Assembly (NCBI RefSeq): GCF_002802985.1
Contig: NZ_NVPT01000014.1
Coordinates: forward strand, 1 to 51,883
DNA: 51,883 bases
Source of the DNA: Geodermatophilus chilensis
Lineage (GTDB): Bacteria > Actinomycetota > Actinomycetes > Mycobacteriales > Geodermatophilaceae
Reading direction: 5' to 3'
The stretch's first letter is position 1; every line of letters begins with the position of its first letter. This document shows positions 34,698 to 42,455 of this stretch, in pieces. A program made the translations under genes and the position numbers. The notes beneath the pieces were generated by a model. It worked only from the letters and a program-made list of their open reading frames with translations. It had not been told where the DNA came from and searched no databases.

Positions 34698-36232
34698 GCC
34701 GCGGTGGGGCGGGGACTCCCGTGGTCGTCCGCCGTGGCGTCCGGACGCTGCGAGGAGACCTCCTCGTGGTAGTCCTCCTCCACGTTGACGTCCCAGATGT
34801 CGTGCGAGGTGCCGTCGGCGATGTTCTGCACGGTCAGCATGGCCGTGAGCATCGAGTGGTCCTGGTTGTTGTAGCGGAACATGCCGTTGCGCCCGACCGG
34901 GTGCAGGTTCGGCGTGTGCTCCTCCATCCAGCGCCGGATGACCTCGACGTTGTCCTTGTACCCGGCGTCGTAGAACGGGTAGGCCTTGGGCATCCGGACG
35001 ACGAAGCCGCGCTCGACGTCGGCGGCCTTGGCCAGCCCCAGGTGCTCGAGCTCCCGGGCGCCCTGGGCGATGAGGTCCTCGTCGGACCGGTTCCAGGTGT
35101 CGTCGCCGACGTTGACGAAGAACTCCAGGCCCAGGCAGGTGCGCCCGTCCTTGACCAGGTACGGCGACCAGGAGCCGAAGTTCTGGATCCGGCCGACCTG
35201 GACGTCGGGGGAGTGGATGTAGATCCAGTTGTCGGGGAAGCCGGCCTCGACCGGGAGCACGAGCGCCACGGTGAGGAAGTCGCGGTACTTCAGGCCGTCG
35301 GCCGCCGCCAGGACCTCCGCCGGCGGCTTCGGGTCGAGGGCGTGCACCAGCGAGGAGAACGGCATCGAGCTGATGACGTGGTCGGCCTCGTAGCGCTTCT
35401 CGGCGCCGACGTCGGTCCGGGTGGCCGCGGGCGCGCCCGCCTCGGCGCCGTAGCCGCCGGTGACCACCGTGGTCAGGCTGGTGACCCCGCGACCGGGCTC
35501 CCAGTGCACGGTGCGGACCTTCTCCTCCATGACCACCGTGCCGCCGCGCTCCTGCACCTTGCGCGCCGCGGTCTCCCACATCATCCCGGGCCCGTACTTC
35601 GGGTACTGGAACTCCTCGATGAGGGAGGTGATCTCCTTCTGGTTGCGCTTGGGGGTCAGCGCGTTGATCACCGCACCGGTCAGCGACAGGTTCTTGATCC
35701 GCTGCGCGGCGAAGTCGGCCGGCAGCTGGTCGACCGGGACGCCCCAGAGCTTCTCGTTGTAGGTCTTGAAGAAGTGCTGGTAGAGGCGCTTGCCGAAGCG
35801 GGCGACGATCCAGCCCTCGAGGGTGTCCTGGTTCTTCGGCGGGCGGATCCGCGCCCACAGGTAGGACGCCACGCAGCGCGCGGCCTCGACCGGGCCGAGG
35901 TTGCCCAGGGCGTTGCTCGCCTTGAGCGGGTAGTCGTAGAGCTTGCCGTCGTAGAAGATCCGGCTCATCCGCGGCCGGAGCAGGAAGTCCTCGTCGGGGA
36001 GGATCTCGTGCCAGAGCGCCTCGACCTCGGGGACCTTGGTGAAGAAGCGGTGGCCGCCGATGTCGAAGCGCCAGCCTTCCCGCTCGGCGGTGCGGCTGAT
36101 GCCGCCCACCATCGAGTCACCCTCGAGCACGGTGACCGGTACCTGGCGACGGACCAACTCGTAGGCGGCGGTCAGCCCGGCGGGGCCGGCGCCGATCACG
36201 GCCACGCTGGTGCGGTTGCCGTCGGTGGTCAT
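34694..36232 (-). CDS. FAD-dependent oxidoreductase, UDP-galactopyranose-mutase-like
   Basis: 512 residues from ATG 36232; the upstream extension to 36334 has no support. VIGAGPAGLTAAYEL is the FAD dinucleotide fold; GGHRFFTK, YDYPLK, and YNEKLWGVP with FFKTYNEKLW are the recognisable mutase-like segments. This 'NAD(P)/FAD-dependent' group is larger than true Glf (about 380 residues) and is often encoded near membrane glycosyltransferases. It would either isomerise a nucleotide sugar or oxidise an unknown substrate. The next gene, a GT-C-like membrane protein, starts within its stop codon. Confidence 0.82.
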   Translation of the reverse strand: MTTDGNRTSVAVIGAGPAGLTAAYELVRRQVPVTVLEGDSMVGGISRTAEREGWRFDIGGHRFFTKVPEVEALWHEILPDEDFLLRPRMSRIFYDGKLYDYPLKASNALGNLGPVEAARCVASYLWARIRPPKNQDTLEGWIVARFGKRLYQHFFKTYNEKLWGVPVDQLPADFAAQRIKNLSLTGAVINALTPKRNQKEITSLIEEFQYPKYGPGMMWETAARKVQERGGTVVMEEKVRTVHWEPGRGVTSLTTVVTGGYGAEAGAPAATRTDVGAEKRYEADHVISSMPFSSLVHALDPKPPAEVLAAADGLKYRDFLTVALVLPVEAGFPDNWIYIHSPDVQVGRIQNFGSWSPYLVKDGRTCLGLEFFVNVGDDTWNRSDEDLIAQGARELEHLGLAKAADVERGFVVRMPKAYPFYDAGYKDNVEVIRRWMEEHTPNLHPVGRNGMFRYNNQDHSMLTAMLTVQNIADGTSHDIWDVNVEEDYHEEVSSQRPDATADDHGSPRPTAA

Positions 36233-36388
36233 GGACTCTCGCCTTCTCGCTGTTGGACCCACGACGACGCGGTCGGGACGGCCCCGGCCGTTCCGGACGA
36301 CCCCGTCCCATGGGATTGACACATCGGATTGCACGGTACCGGGGGCCGCTCTCGGGCGGCCAAGTCGACTCCGTGCCGTGGACGCAGC

Positions 36389-36423
36389 GCGGCCCCCGTC
36401 CTCGGGTCGAGGATGGGGGCCGC
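36389..36423 (-). terminator. Hairpin terminator after glnA
   Basis: GCGGCCCCCGTCCTC pairs with GAGGATGGGGGCCGC (one G-T pair) around GGGTC, starting 17 bases beyond the glnA stop. Confidence 0.85.
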
Positions 36424-36439
36424 GGAGCGTCCGACGGGG

Positions 36440-37873
<1,434 letters not shown>

Positions 37874-37906
37874 GGATCCTCCGGGTTGGGGCGGACAGCC
37901 GTGGCG

Positions 37907-37912
37907 AACGTA
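37907..37912 (-). promoter_or_regulatory. -10 box of glnA
   Basis: TACGTT on the minus strand, 33 bases before the ATG, with the GlnR box covering the -35 position. Confidence 0.6.
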
Positions 37913-37922
37913 CGAGCGGGCG

Positions 37923-37960
37923 GTTGCCCCGCGGTGTCTCGGGTGTTTCGTGCCGGTAAC
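37923..37960 (-). promoter_or_regulatory. GlnR box at glnA
   Basis: Minus strand: GTTAC, six bases, GAAAC, six bases, GACAC, six bases, GCAAC. This is the actinobacterial GlnR pattern gTnAC-n6-GaAAC twice with exact spacing. GlnR activates glnA under nitrogen limitation in related organisms. Read from sequence; binding not shown. Confidence 0.88.
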
Positions 37961-38024
37961 AACGGCGTCCGGCGTGTCGCCGGACCGTTGCCGCCGGTCA
38001 GCCGGTCGGTCTGCGGTCGCGTCC

Positions 38025-38030
38025 TACGCT
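38025..38030 (+). promoter_or_regulatory. -10 box for leaderless RDD gene
   Basis: TACGCT ends 7 bases before the ATG at 38038, so transcription should begin at or next to the start codon. Confidence 0.6.
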
Positions 38031-38037
38031 GAGGGCC

Positions 38038-38460
38038 ATGGTCCGGGACGCGCAGCCACCCTCTCAAGAGCGCCCGCGGGGTGCCGCACTGGGGCTGCCC
38101 GCCGAGGGGCCCGGTGCACTGGCCACCTTCGGCAGCCGGGTCGGCGCCTTCCTGGTCGACGCGGTCGCCGCCGCGCTCGTCGCGGGCCTGTTCACCGCGC
38201 CGTCGCTGCCCGGCAACTGGAGCCTGCTGCCGTTCGGCCTCATCACCGTGGTCACCCTGGTCGCCTTCGGCCAGACGCCGGGCATGCGGCTGTTCGGGCT
38301 GCGGCTGGCCCACCCGCGGCCGGAGGAGCGGCTGGCCCTGTGGCGGGCCGTCGTCCGGACGGCGCTGCTGATGCTGCTGGTGCCCGCCCTCGTGGTGGAC
38401 GCCGACGGTCGCGGGCTGCACGACCGGCTGACCGACACCGCCGTGGTCCGCGACTGTTGA
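38038..38460 (+). CDS. RDD-family membrane protein
   Basis: 140 residues. The family signature is present: GSRVGAFLVDAV in the first helix (Arg and Asp of the RDD name), GQTPGMRLFGLRL between helices, and GRGLHDRLTDTAVV at the end. Three membrane helices. Function unknown in general; RDD proteins sit between glnA and DUF4191 in many actinobacteria. Apparently a leaderless mRNA. Ends in hairpin repeat C. Confidence 0.9.
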   Translation: MVRDAQPPSQERPRGAALGLPAEGPGALATFGSRVGAFLVDAVAAALVAGLFTAPSLPGNWSLLPFGLITVVTLVAFGQTPGMRLFGLRLAHPRPEERLALWRAVVRTALLMLLVPALVVDADGRGLHDRLTDTAVVRDC

Positions 38461-38557
38461 AGGACCTCCCTGCCCCCACCGCTCGGCCCCCTCCCGGGTA
38501 CCGCCGCGAGCATGCGAGCGGTGGGGAGGAGGGGGTCCTTCCGCCTGCAGGGAGGCC
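38459..38557. repeat. Stop-codon hairpin repeat, copy C (double)
   Basis: Starts in the RDD stop codon (TGAAGGACCTCCCTGC), contains a second, inverted partial copy in the middle (GCGAGCGGTGGGGAGGAGG, then GGTCCTTCC), and ends CTGCAGGGAGGCC. Outer arms CCTCCCTGC and GCAGGGAGG pair. Between convergent genes. Confidence 0.75.
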
Positions 38558-38565
38558 ATCCGGGG

Positions 38566-39375
38566 TCAGCGCCGGCGGACCTGCCGCTGACTGACGCTCA
38601 TCTGCCGGCCGCCGGGGAGCGGGCCGCCGGGCACCGGCATCCGGCTGCCGCCCAGGGCGGCGAGCCGCTTGCGCAGGGCGTTGAGCTCACCGCCGGAGAG
38701 GTTGCGCGGCAGCTTCATCACGTGGGCGCTGAGCTTGCGCAGCGGCACCTGGCCCTCCTCGTCACCGACGAGGACGTCGTAGATCGGGGCCTCCCCGGCG
38801 ATCCGGGCGATGCGCTTCTTCTCCTGGGCCAGCAGCGGACGGACCCGCGACGGTGCGCCCTCGCCGACCAGGATCACGCCGGGGCGGCCGAGCACCCGGT
38901 GGACGGCATCGAGCTGCGTGGTGCCGGCGACGCCCGCGGAGACCTGCCAGTCGCCGCGCATGCCCTCGAGGACCCACGCCGCGGCGCCGGGCTGCCCCTC
39001 CACCTGGCGGTAGGCCGAGCCCTGCGCGCGGCGGCCGAAGACGATCAGCGCGGCGAGCGCGCCGAACAGGATCGCGATCGGCAAGAAGAGGAACGGCGAG
39101 CTGAGCAGGACGCCGATGAGCTCGACCACCGCGGCGGCCGCCACGAAGGCGATCAGCATGACCCAGGGCAACTTGGGGTCGTTCTTGCGGGTCAGCGAGT
39201 AGGCCTGCTTGATCATGCGGAACTGGTTGCCGACCTTCTTCAGCCGGCCGACCTTGGGCTGGCCGTCCTTGCCGACCTTCGTGGCGCCCCGGCCGCGGGC
39301 CTTGGAGCCGGGCCCGGTGGCGGCCTTGCCGGTGCCGGGCGGCGCGGGGGAGTCGGTGGGCCTGCTGCGTGCCAT
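38566..39375 (-). CDS. DUF4191 membrane protein
   Basis: 269 residues. A basic, Gly/Lys-rich cytoplasmic N-terminus, then two adjacent helices (VMLIAFVAAAAVVELIGVLL and LFLPIAILFGALAALIVFG), then a soluble domain with WQVSAGVAGTTQLDAVHRVL and KKRIARIAGEAPIYDVLVGD. This is DUF4191, an actinobacterial family usually found downstream of lipA, as here. Function unknown. A -10 box (TATCCT) 6 bases before the ATG suggests its own leaderless transcript. Confidence 0.88.
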   Translation of the reverse strand: MARSRPTDSPAPPGTGKAATGPGSKARGRGATKVGKDGQPKVGRLKKVGNQFRMIKQAYSLTRKNDPKLPWVMLIAFVAAAAVVELIGVLLSSPFLFLPIAILFGALAALIVFGRRAQGSAYRQVEGQPGAAAWVLEGMRGDWQVSAGVAGTTQLDAVHRVLGRPGVILVGEGAPSRVRPLLAQEKKRIARIAGEAPIYDVLVGDEEGQVPLRKLSAHVMKLPRNLSGGELNALRKRLAALGGSRMPVPGGPLPGGRQMSVSQRQVRRR

Positions 39376-39381
39376 GTCCCC

Positions 39382-39387
39382 AGGATA
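39382..39387 (-). promoter_or_regulatory. -10 box for DUF4191 gene
   Basis: TATCCT on the minus strand, 6 bases before the ATG: a leaderless arrangement. Confidence 0.55.
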
Positions 39388-39429
39388 GGGGCGGGCGCGG
39401 CCGGTCCTGCCGGACTGGCCGCGACGTCC

Positions 39430-40404
39430 TCAGATCGAGCGGGTCAGCCCGCGCGCCTCGACGGCCTGCTGGTACAGCCGCCCGGCCCGGTAGGAGCTGC
39501 GCACCAGCGGCCCGGCCAGCACGCCGGGGAAGCCGATCTCCTCGGCCTGTCGCTGGAACTCCACGAACTCGTCGGGCTTGACCCAGCGGACGACGGGGTG
39601 GTGCCGGGGCGAGGGACGCAGGTACTGGGTGATGGTCAGCAGGTCGCAGCCGGCCTCGTGCAGGGCCCGCATCGTCTCGACGACCTCGTGCGGCTCCTCG
39701 CCCATGCCGAGGATGAGGTTGGACTTGGTGACCAGCCCGGCCTCGCGGGCGGCGGTGATGACCGCCAGTGAGCGCTCGAACCGGAAGCCGGGGCGGATCC
39801 GCTTGAAGATGCGCGGCACGGTCTCGACGTTGTGGGCGAGCACCTCGGGCTGCGAGGAGAAGACCTCGGCGAGCTGCGCCGGGTCGGCGTTGAAGTCCGG
39901 GATGAGCAGCTCGACGCCGCACCCGGGGACGGCGGCGTGGATCTGGCGCACCGTCTCGGCGTACAGCCAGGCGCCGCCGTCGGGGAGGTCGTCCCGGGCG
40001 ACGCCGGTGACCGTGGCGTAGCGCAGCTGCATCGTGGCGACGCTCTCGGCCACGCGGCGCGGCTCGTCGGCGTCGAACTCGGCGGGCTTGCCGGTGTCGA
40101 TCTGGCAGAAGTCGCAGCGCCGGGTGCACTGGTCGCCACCGATGAGGAAGGTCGCCTCCCGGTCCTCCCAGCACTCGTAGATGTTGGGACAGCCGGCCTC
40201 TTCGCAGACGGTGTGCAACCCCTCGCGGCGGACCAGCGACTTCAGCTCGGTGTACTCCGGGCCGGTCTTGAGCCGGGTCTTGATCCACTCCGGCTTGCGC
40301 TCGATCGGGACCTGGCTGTTGCGGACCTCGAGGCGCAGCAGCTTGCGGCCGGCGGGCGCCAGGGGGGCGTCGGTGGAGGGGGTCGGGGCCACCGTCTCGC
40401 TCAT
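39430..40404 (-). CDS. lipA: Lipoyl synthase
   Basis: 324 residues from ATG 40404. The auxiliary cluster motif [12 protein letters not shown] and the radical-SAM motif CTRRCDFC are both intact, and RSSYRAG near the end holds the Arg-Ser-Ser-Tyr element whose Ser binds the auxiliary cluster. It adds two sulfurs to octanoyl groups on E2 and GcvH proteins. A TACCGT lies 8 bases before the ATG, so its mRNA may have little or no leader. lipB and an E2 gene are in the same window. Confidence 0.97.
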   Translation of the reverse strand: MSETVAPTPSTDAPLAPAGRKLLRLEVRNSQVPIERKPEWIKTRLKTGPEYTELKSLVRREGLHTVCEEAGCPNIYECWEDREATFLIGGDQCTRRCDFCQIDTGKPAEFDADEPRRVAESVATMQLRYATVTGVARDDLPDGGAWLYAETVRQIHAAVPGCGVELLIPDFNADPAQLAEVFSSQPEVLAHNVETVPRIFKRIRPGFRFERSLAVITAAREAGLVTKSNLILGMGEEPHEVVETMRALHEAGCDLLTITQYLRPSPRHHPVVRWVKPDEFVEFQRQAEEIGFPGVLAGPLVRSSYRAGRLYQQAVEARGLTRSI

Positions 40405-40430
40405 GATCGACCACGGTACCCCCGGAGACG

Positions 40431-40462
40431 GCAACGCCCGCCTCGGCAGAGGCGGGCGTTGC
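40431..40462 (-). terminator. 14-bp hairpin terminator
   Basis: GCAACGCCCGCCTC pairs exactly with GAGGCGGGCGTTGC around GGCA, 20 bases beyond the stop of the repeat protein gene and before lipA. Confidence 0.88.
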
Positions 40463-40482
40463 TGCTCAGGGACGGGGTCGGG

Positions 40483-41661
40483 TCAGGTCGCCGGGTTGCG
40501 CGGGTCCTCGGAGTCCGAACCGATGCCGCCGGAGGCCGTCTGCGGCTGGTCGTTCGGCGAGGCCGTGGCGGTGTCCAGCGCCGGGTCGTTCGAGCTGGTC
40601 GTCGCGGTGCCCGGAGTGGCGGAGCCAGGGGTCTCCGTGGGCTTGGACTGCTGGGCCCACGAGCCCGCATCGGTGTCGGGCGGGGTGGCGTCCCCTGCGG
40701 TGGTCTGGGCGGTCGAGACGGTCTTGTCGGAGTTGCTCGGGGAGCTGGGCACGGGGTCCTCTCGGTAGCTCGGCACGGGCCCGTCGCCGGTGGAGGCGGG
40801 GGTCCACAGGTCGTCGGAGCCGCTGCGGCGGCGCAGCACCACCGCCACGGCGGCGGCGATGCCGAGGACGGCGAGCAGCCACGGCCAGCGCCGCGGCGTG
40901 GGCTCGATCCCGACCTTCCGCTTGGCTCCCTTACCCGCCTTCGCGACCTTCTTCTCCAATTCACGGCGCTTCTTCGCCGCGGCCTTCTCGAGCTCCGCGC
41001 GCTTCTTCGCGGCCTTGGCGGTCGCGGCGGCGAGCTCCAGGCGGCGCAGCTCGAGCTCGTCACGAGCGCTGCCCAGCCCGGAGCTGAGCGACTCGCGGGT
41101 GGTCTCCAGCACCGGGGTGACCGCCTCGCGGGCGGCCAGCACCCGGGGGGCGGCGTAGGCCAGCGTGGCGGCCTGGGCGGCGGTCAGTCGGGGGACGACG
41201 TCCTCCGCCATGGTCCGCTGTGCCGCGTCGCGGGCGGCCTCGACGCGGGGGGTGAGGTCGGCGGCGGCCTTGGTGGCGGCGGCCTGGGCGGCGGTCACCG
41301 CCGCGGTCAGGTGGGGGACGGCGGCGTCGCGGGCGGCCTCCATCCGGGGACCGAGCGCCTCACGGGTCGCGAGGACGCGGGGGCCGAGGGCGTCGCGGGC
41401 GGCCTCGACGTGCGGGCCGAGGGCGTCGCGGGCGGCCTCGACGGCGGGCGCGGCGACGGCGACCGCGGCGGCGACCTTGGGCGCGACCGCCGCCTTGGCG
41501 GCGTCCAGCGCCGGACCGCTCGCCTCGCGGGCGGCCTCCACGCGCGGTGTCAGCTGCTCCGTCGCTGCCCGCCGGGCCTCCGCCACCGCCGTGCCGATGT
41601 GGGCGAGGCCCTCCTGCAGCTCCTCGCCGATGATCTGGCCGTGCGTCTTCTTGCGGAACAC
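40483..41661 (-). CDS. Ala-rich coiled repeat protein with one membrane helix
   Basis: 392 residues from GTG 41661 (GGAGGTG 6 bases upstream). Residues about 35-200 consist of 11-residue units such as VEAARDALGPH and VEAARDALGPR, like the amphipathic repeats of apolipoproteins. A Lys/Glu/Ala coiled coil (AAKKRAELEKAAAKKRRELE) follows, then one helix (WPWLLAVLGIAAAVAVVL) and a 100-residue Ser/Thr/Asp-rich tail. The repeats probably lie on the membrane or form a long helix on the cytoplasmic side. Role unknown; scaffold or membrane-shape functions are guesses. No signal peptide. Confidence 0.8.
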   Translation of the reverse strand: MFRKKTHGQIIGEELQEGLAHIGTAVAEARRAATEQLTPRVEAAREASGPALDAAKAAVAPKVAAAVAVAAPAVEAARDALGPHVEAARDALGPRVLATREALGPRMEAARDAAVPHLTAAVTAAQAAATKAAADLTPRVEAARDAAQRTMAEDVVPRLTAAQAATLAYAAPRVLAAREAVTPVLETTRESLSSGLGSARDELELRRLELAAATAKAAKKRAELEKAAAKKRRELEKKVAKAGKGAKRKVGIEPTPRRWPWLLAVLGIAAAVAVVLRRRSGSDDLWTPASTGDGPVPSYREDPVPSSPSNSDKTVSTAQTTAGDATPPDTDAGSWAQQSKPTETPGSATPGTATTSSNDPALDTATASPNDQPQTASGGIGSDSEDPRNPAT

Positions 41662-41955
41662 GGGATGCACCTCCGGTTGATCGTGTCGGCGGCCATCCTG
41701 CCCGGTCCCCGCGGACGGCACACCCCGATGCAATCTCCGGGGCGGCGGGTGCGACGAGGGCTCGACGGCGTCGCGGGGTGCGGCTGCATTCCTCCGCGGG
41801 ATCGCGGCAGGGCGCTCCCCGACGGCCTGCCGGGGCCGGCTGACCCTGCGCCGCCTGCAGGTGCACGTCGCCGGCCCCGCCCGAGGTGTCCGATCCCGAC
41901 CGCCTGGGCGTGGGGGCTGCCGAGGTGGCGCCCCACCTGCATCGACGCGCTATCG

Positions 41956-42256
41956 TTACAGCGGCTGTAGCGGGCTCGCGGGACGGGTCAACCGCGTCAG
42001 CAGGTCCTCGACCGGCATCGGCCGGGCGATCGCGTACCCCCGCGTGGTGTCGCACCCCAGCGCGGCGAGCGCCGTGGCGGTCCCCGGGTCCTCCACGCAC
42101 GCGGCGACCAGCGTGCGGCCGAGGTCGCGGGCGAGCGCGACGGGGCGCCGGACGATCGCCGTCGCACGGGGGTCCCGCCCGACGTGGAGTGTGAGGCTCC
42201 GGTCGAGCTCCAGCTCGTGGGCCGGGAGGTGGCGCAGGTAGGCCGGTGAGCGGTCC
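41956..42256 (-). pseudogene. Remnant of an EAL (cyclic-di-GMP phosphodiesterase) domain
   Basis: A minus-strand frame reads AYLRHLPAHELELDRSLTLH, then AIVRRPVALARDLG, VAACVEDPGTA, ALGCDTTRGYAIARPMP and stops at 41956. This is the last third of an EAL domain (LDRSF, IVR, AEGVED, LGCD.QGY, RPLP). The catalytic EAL motif and all upstream parts are missing, and the AEGVED Glu is changed (AACVED). It is a fragment, not a working enzyme. The stretch 41662-41955 beside it shows no gene and should hold the promoter of the repeat protein gene. Confidence 0.75.
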
Positions 42257-42310
42257 TGGCCACGGTTCCTCCCCTGCGCGGGTGAGAGCGGGGAGGGGCG
42301 CCGACCGGGG

Positions 42311-42316
42311 TAGGCT
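42311..42316 (+). promoter_or_regulatory. -10 box of the leuS transcript
   Basis: TAGGCT ends 7 bases before the leader-peptide GTG, so the leader peptide would start at the mRNA 5' end. Confidence 0.65.
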
Positions 42317-42323
42317 CGGGGGC

Positions 42324-42359
42324 GTGACCAGGCGGCTCCTCCTTGTGCGGCCGTGCTGA
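42324..42359 (+). CDS. Leucine leader peptide of leuS
   Basis: Eleven codons read VTRRLLLVRPC and stop at TGA 42357-42359. Three consecutive Leu codons (CTC CTC CTT, 42336-42344) in so short a peptide, followed by paired hairpins and a T-rich terminator, mark it as an attenuator peptide: slow translation when charged leucyl-tRNA is scarce would let leuS be read. The stop codon lies inside the first hairpin's left arm, as needed for ribosome control. Confidence 0.85.
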   Translation: MTRRLLLVRPC

Positions 42360-42409
42360 CCTGAGATCCCCCGTCAGCACGGCGACCCCTCCTGCGTGAG
42401 GGGTCTTTT
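42351..42409 (+). promoter_or_regulatory. leuS transcription attenuator
   Basis: Hairpin 1: CCGTGCTGAC pairs with GTCAGCACGG across a 12-base loop (42351-42382). Hairpin 2: GACCCCTC and GAGGGGTC around CTGCGT, followed by TTTT (42384-42409), is a true intrinsic terminator. The loop of hairpin 1 (GATCCCC) can pair with GGGGTC of the terminator, giving an alternative fold. Attenuators at leuS have been predicted in Streptomyces by comparative work, so the mechanism class is known. Confidence 0.85.
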
Positions 42410-42455
42410 GCTGTCCGCCGCCGGTACGAGCACCCCGAGGACCAGGAGCACGACG

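Noticed and set aside
41380-41460. CRISPR or minisatellite from 33-base repeats
   Set aside because: The units are in frame, have no spacers and encode the 11-residue repeats of a protein.
42324-42455. T-box riboswitch for leuS
   Set aside because: No T-box consensus or specifier stem was found; a Leu-rich peptide and paired hairpins explain the region.
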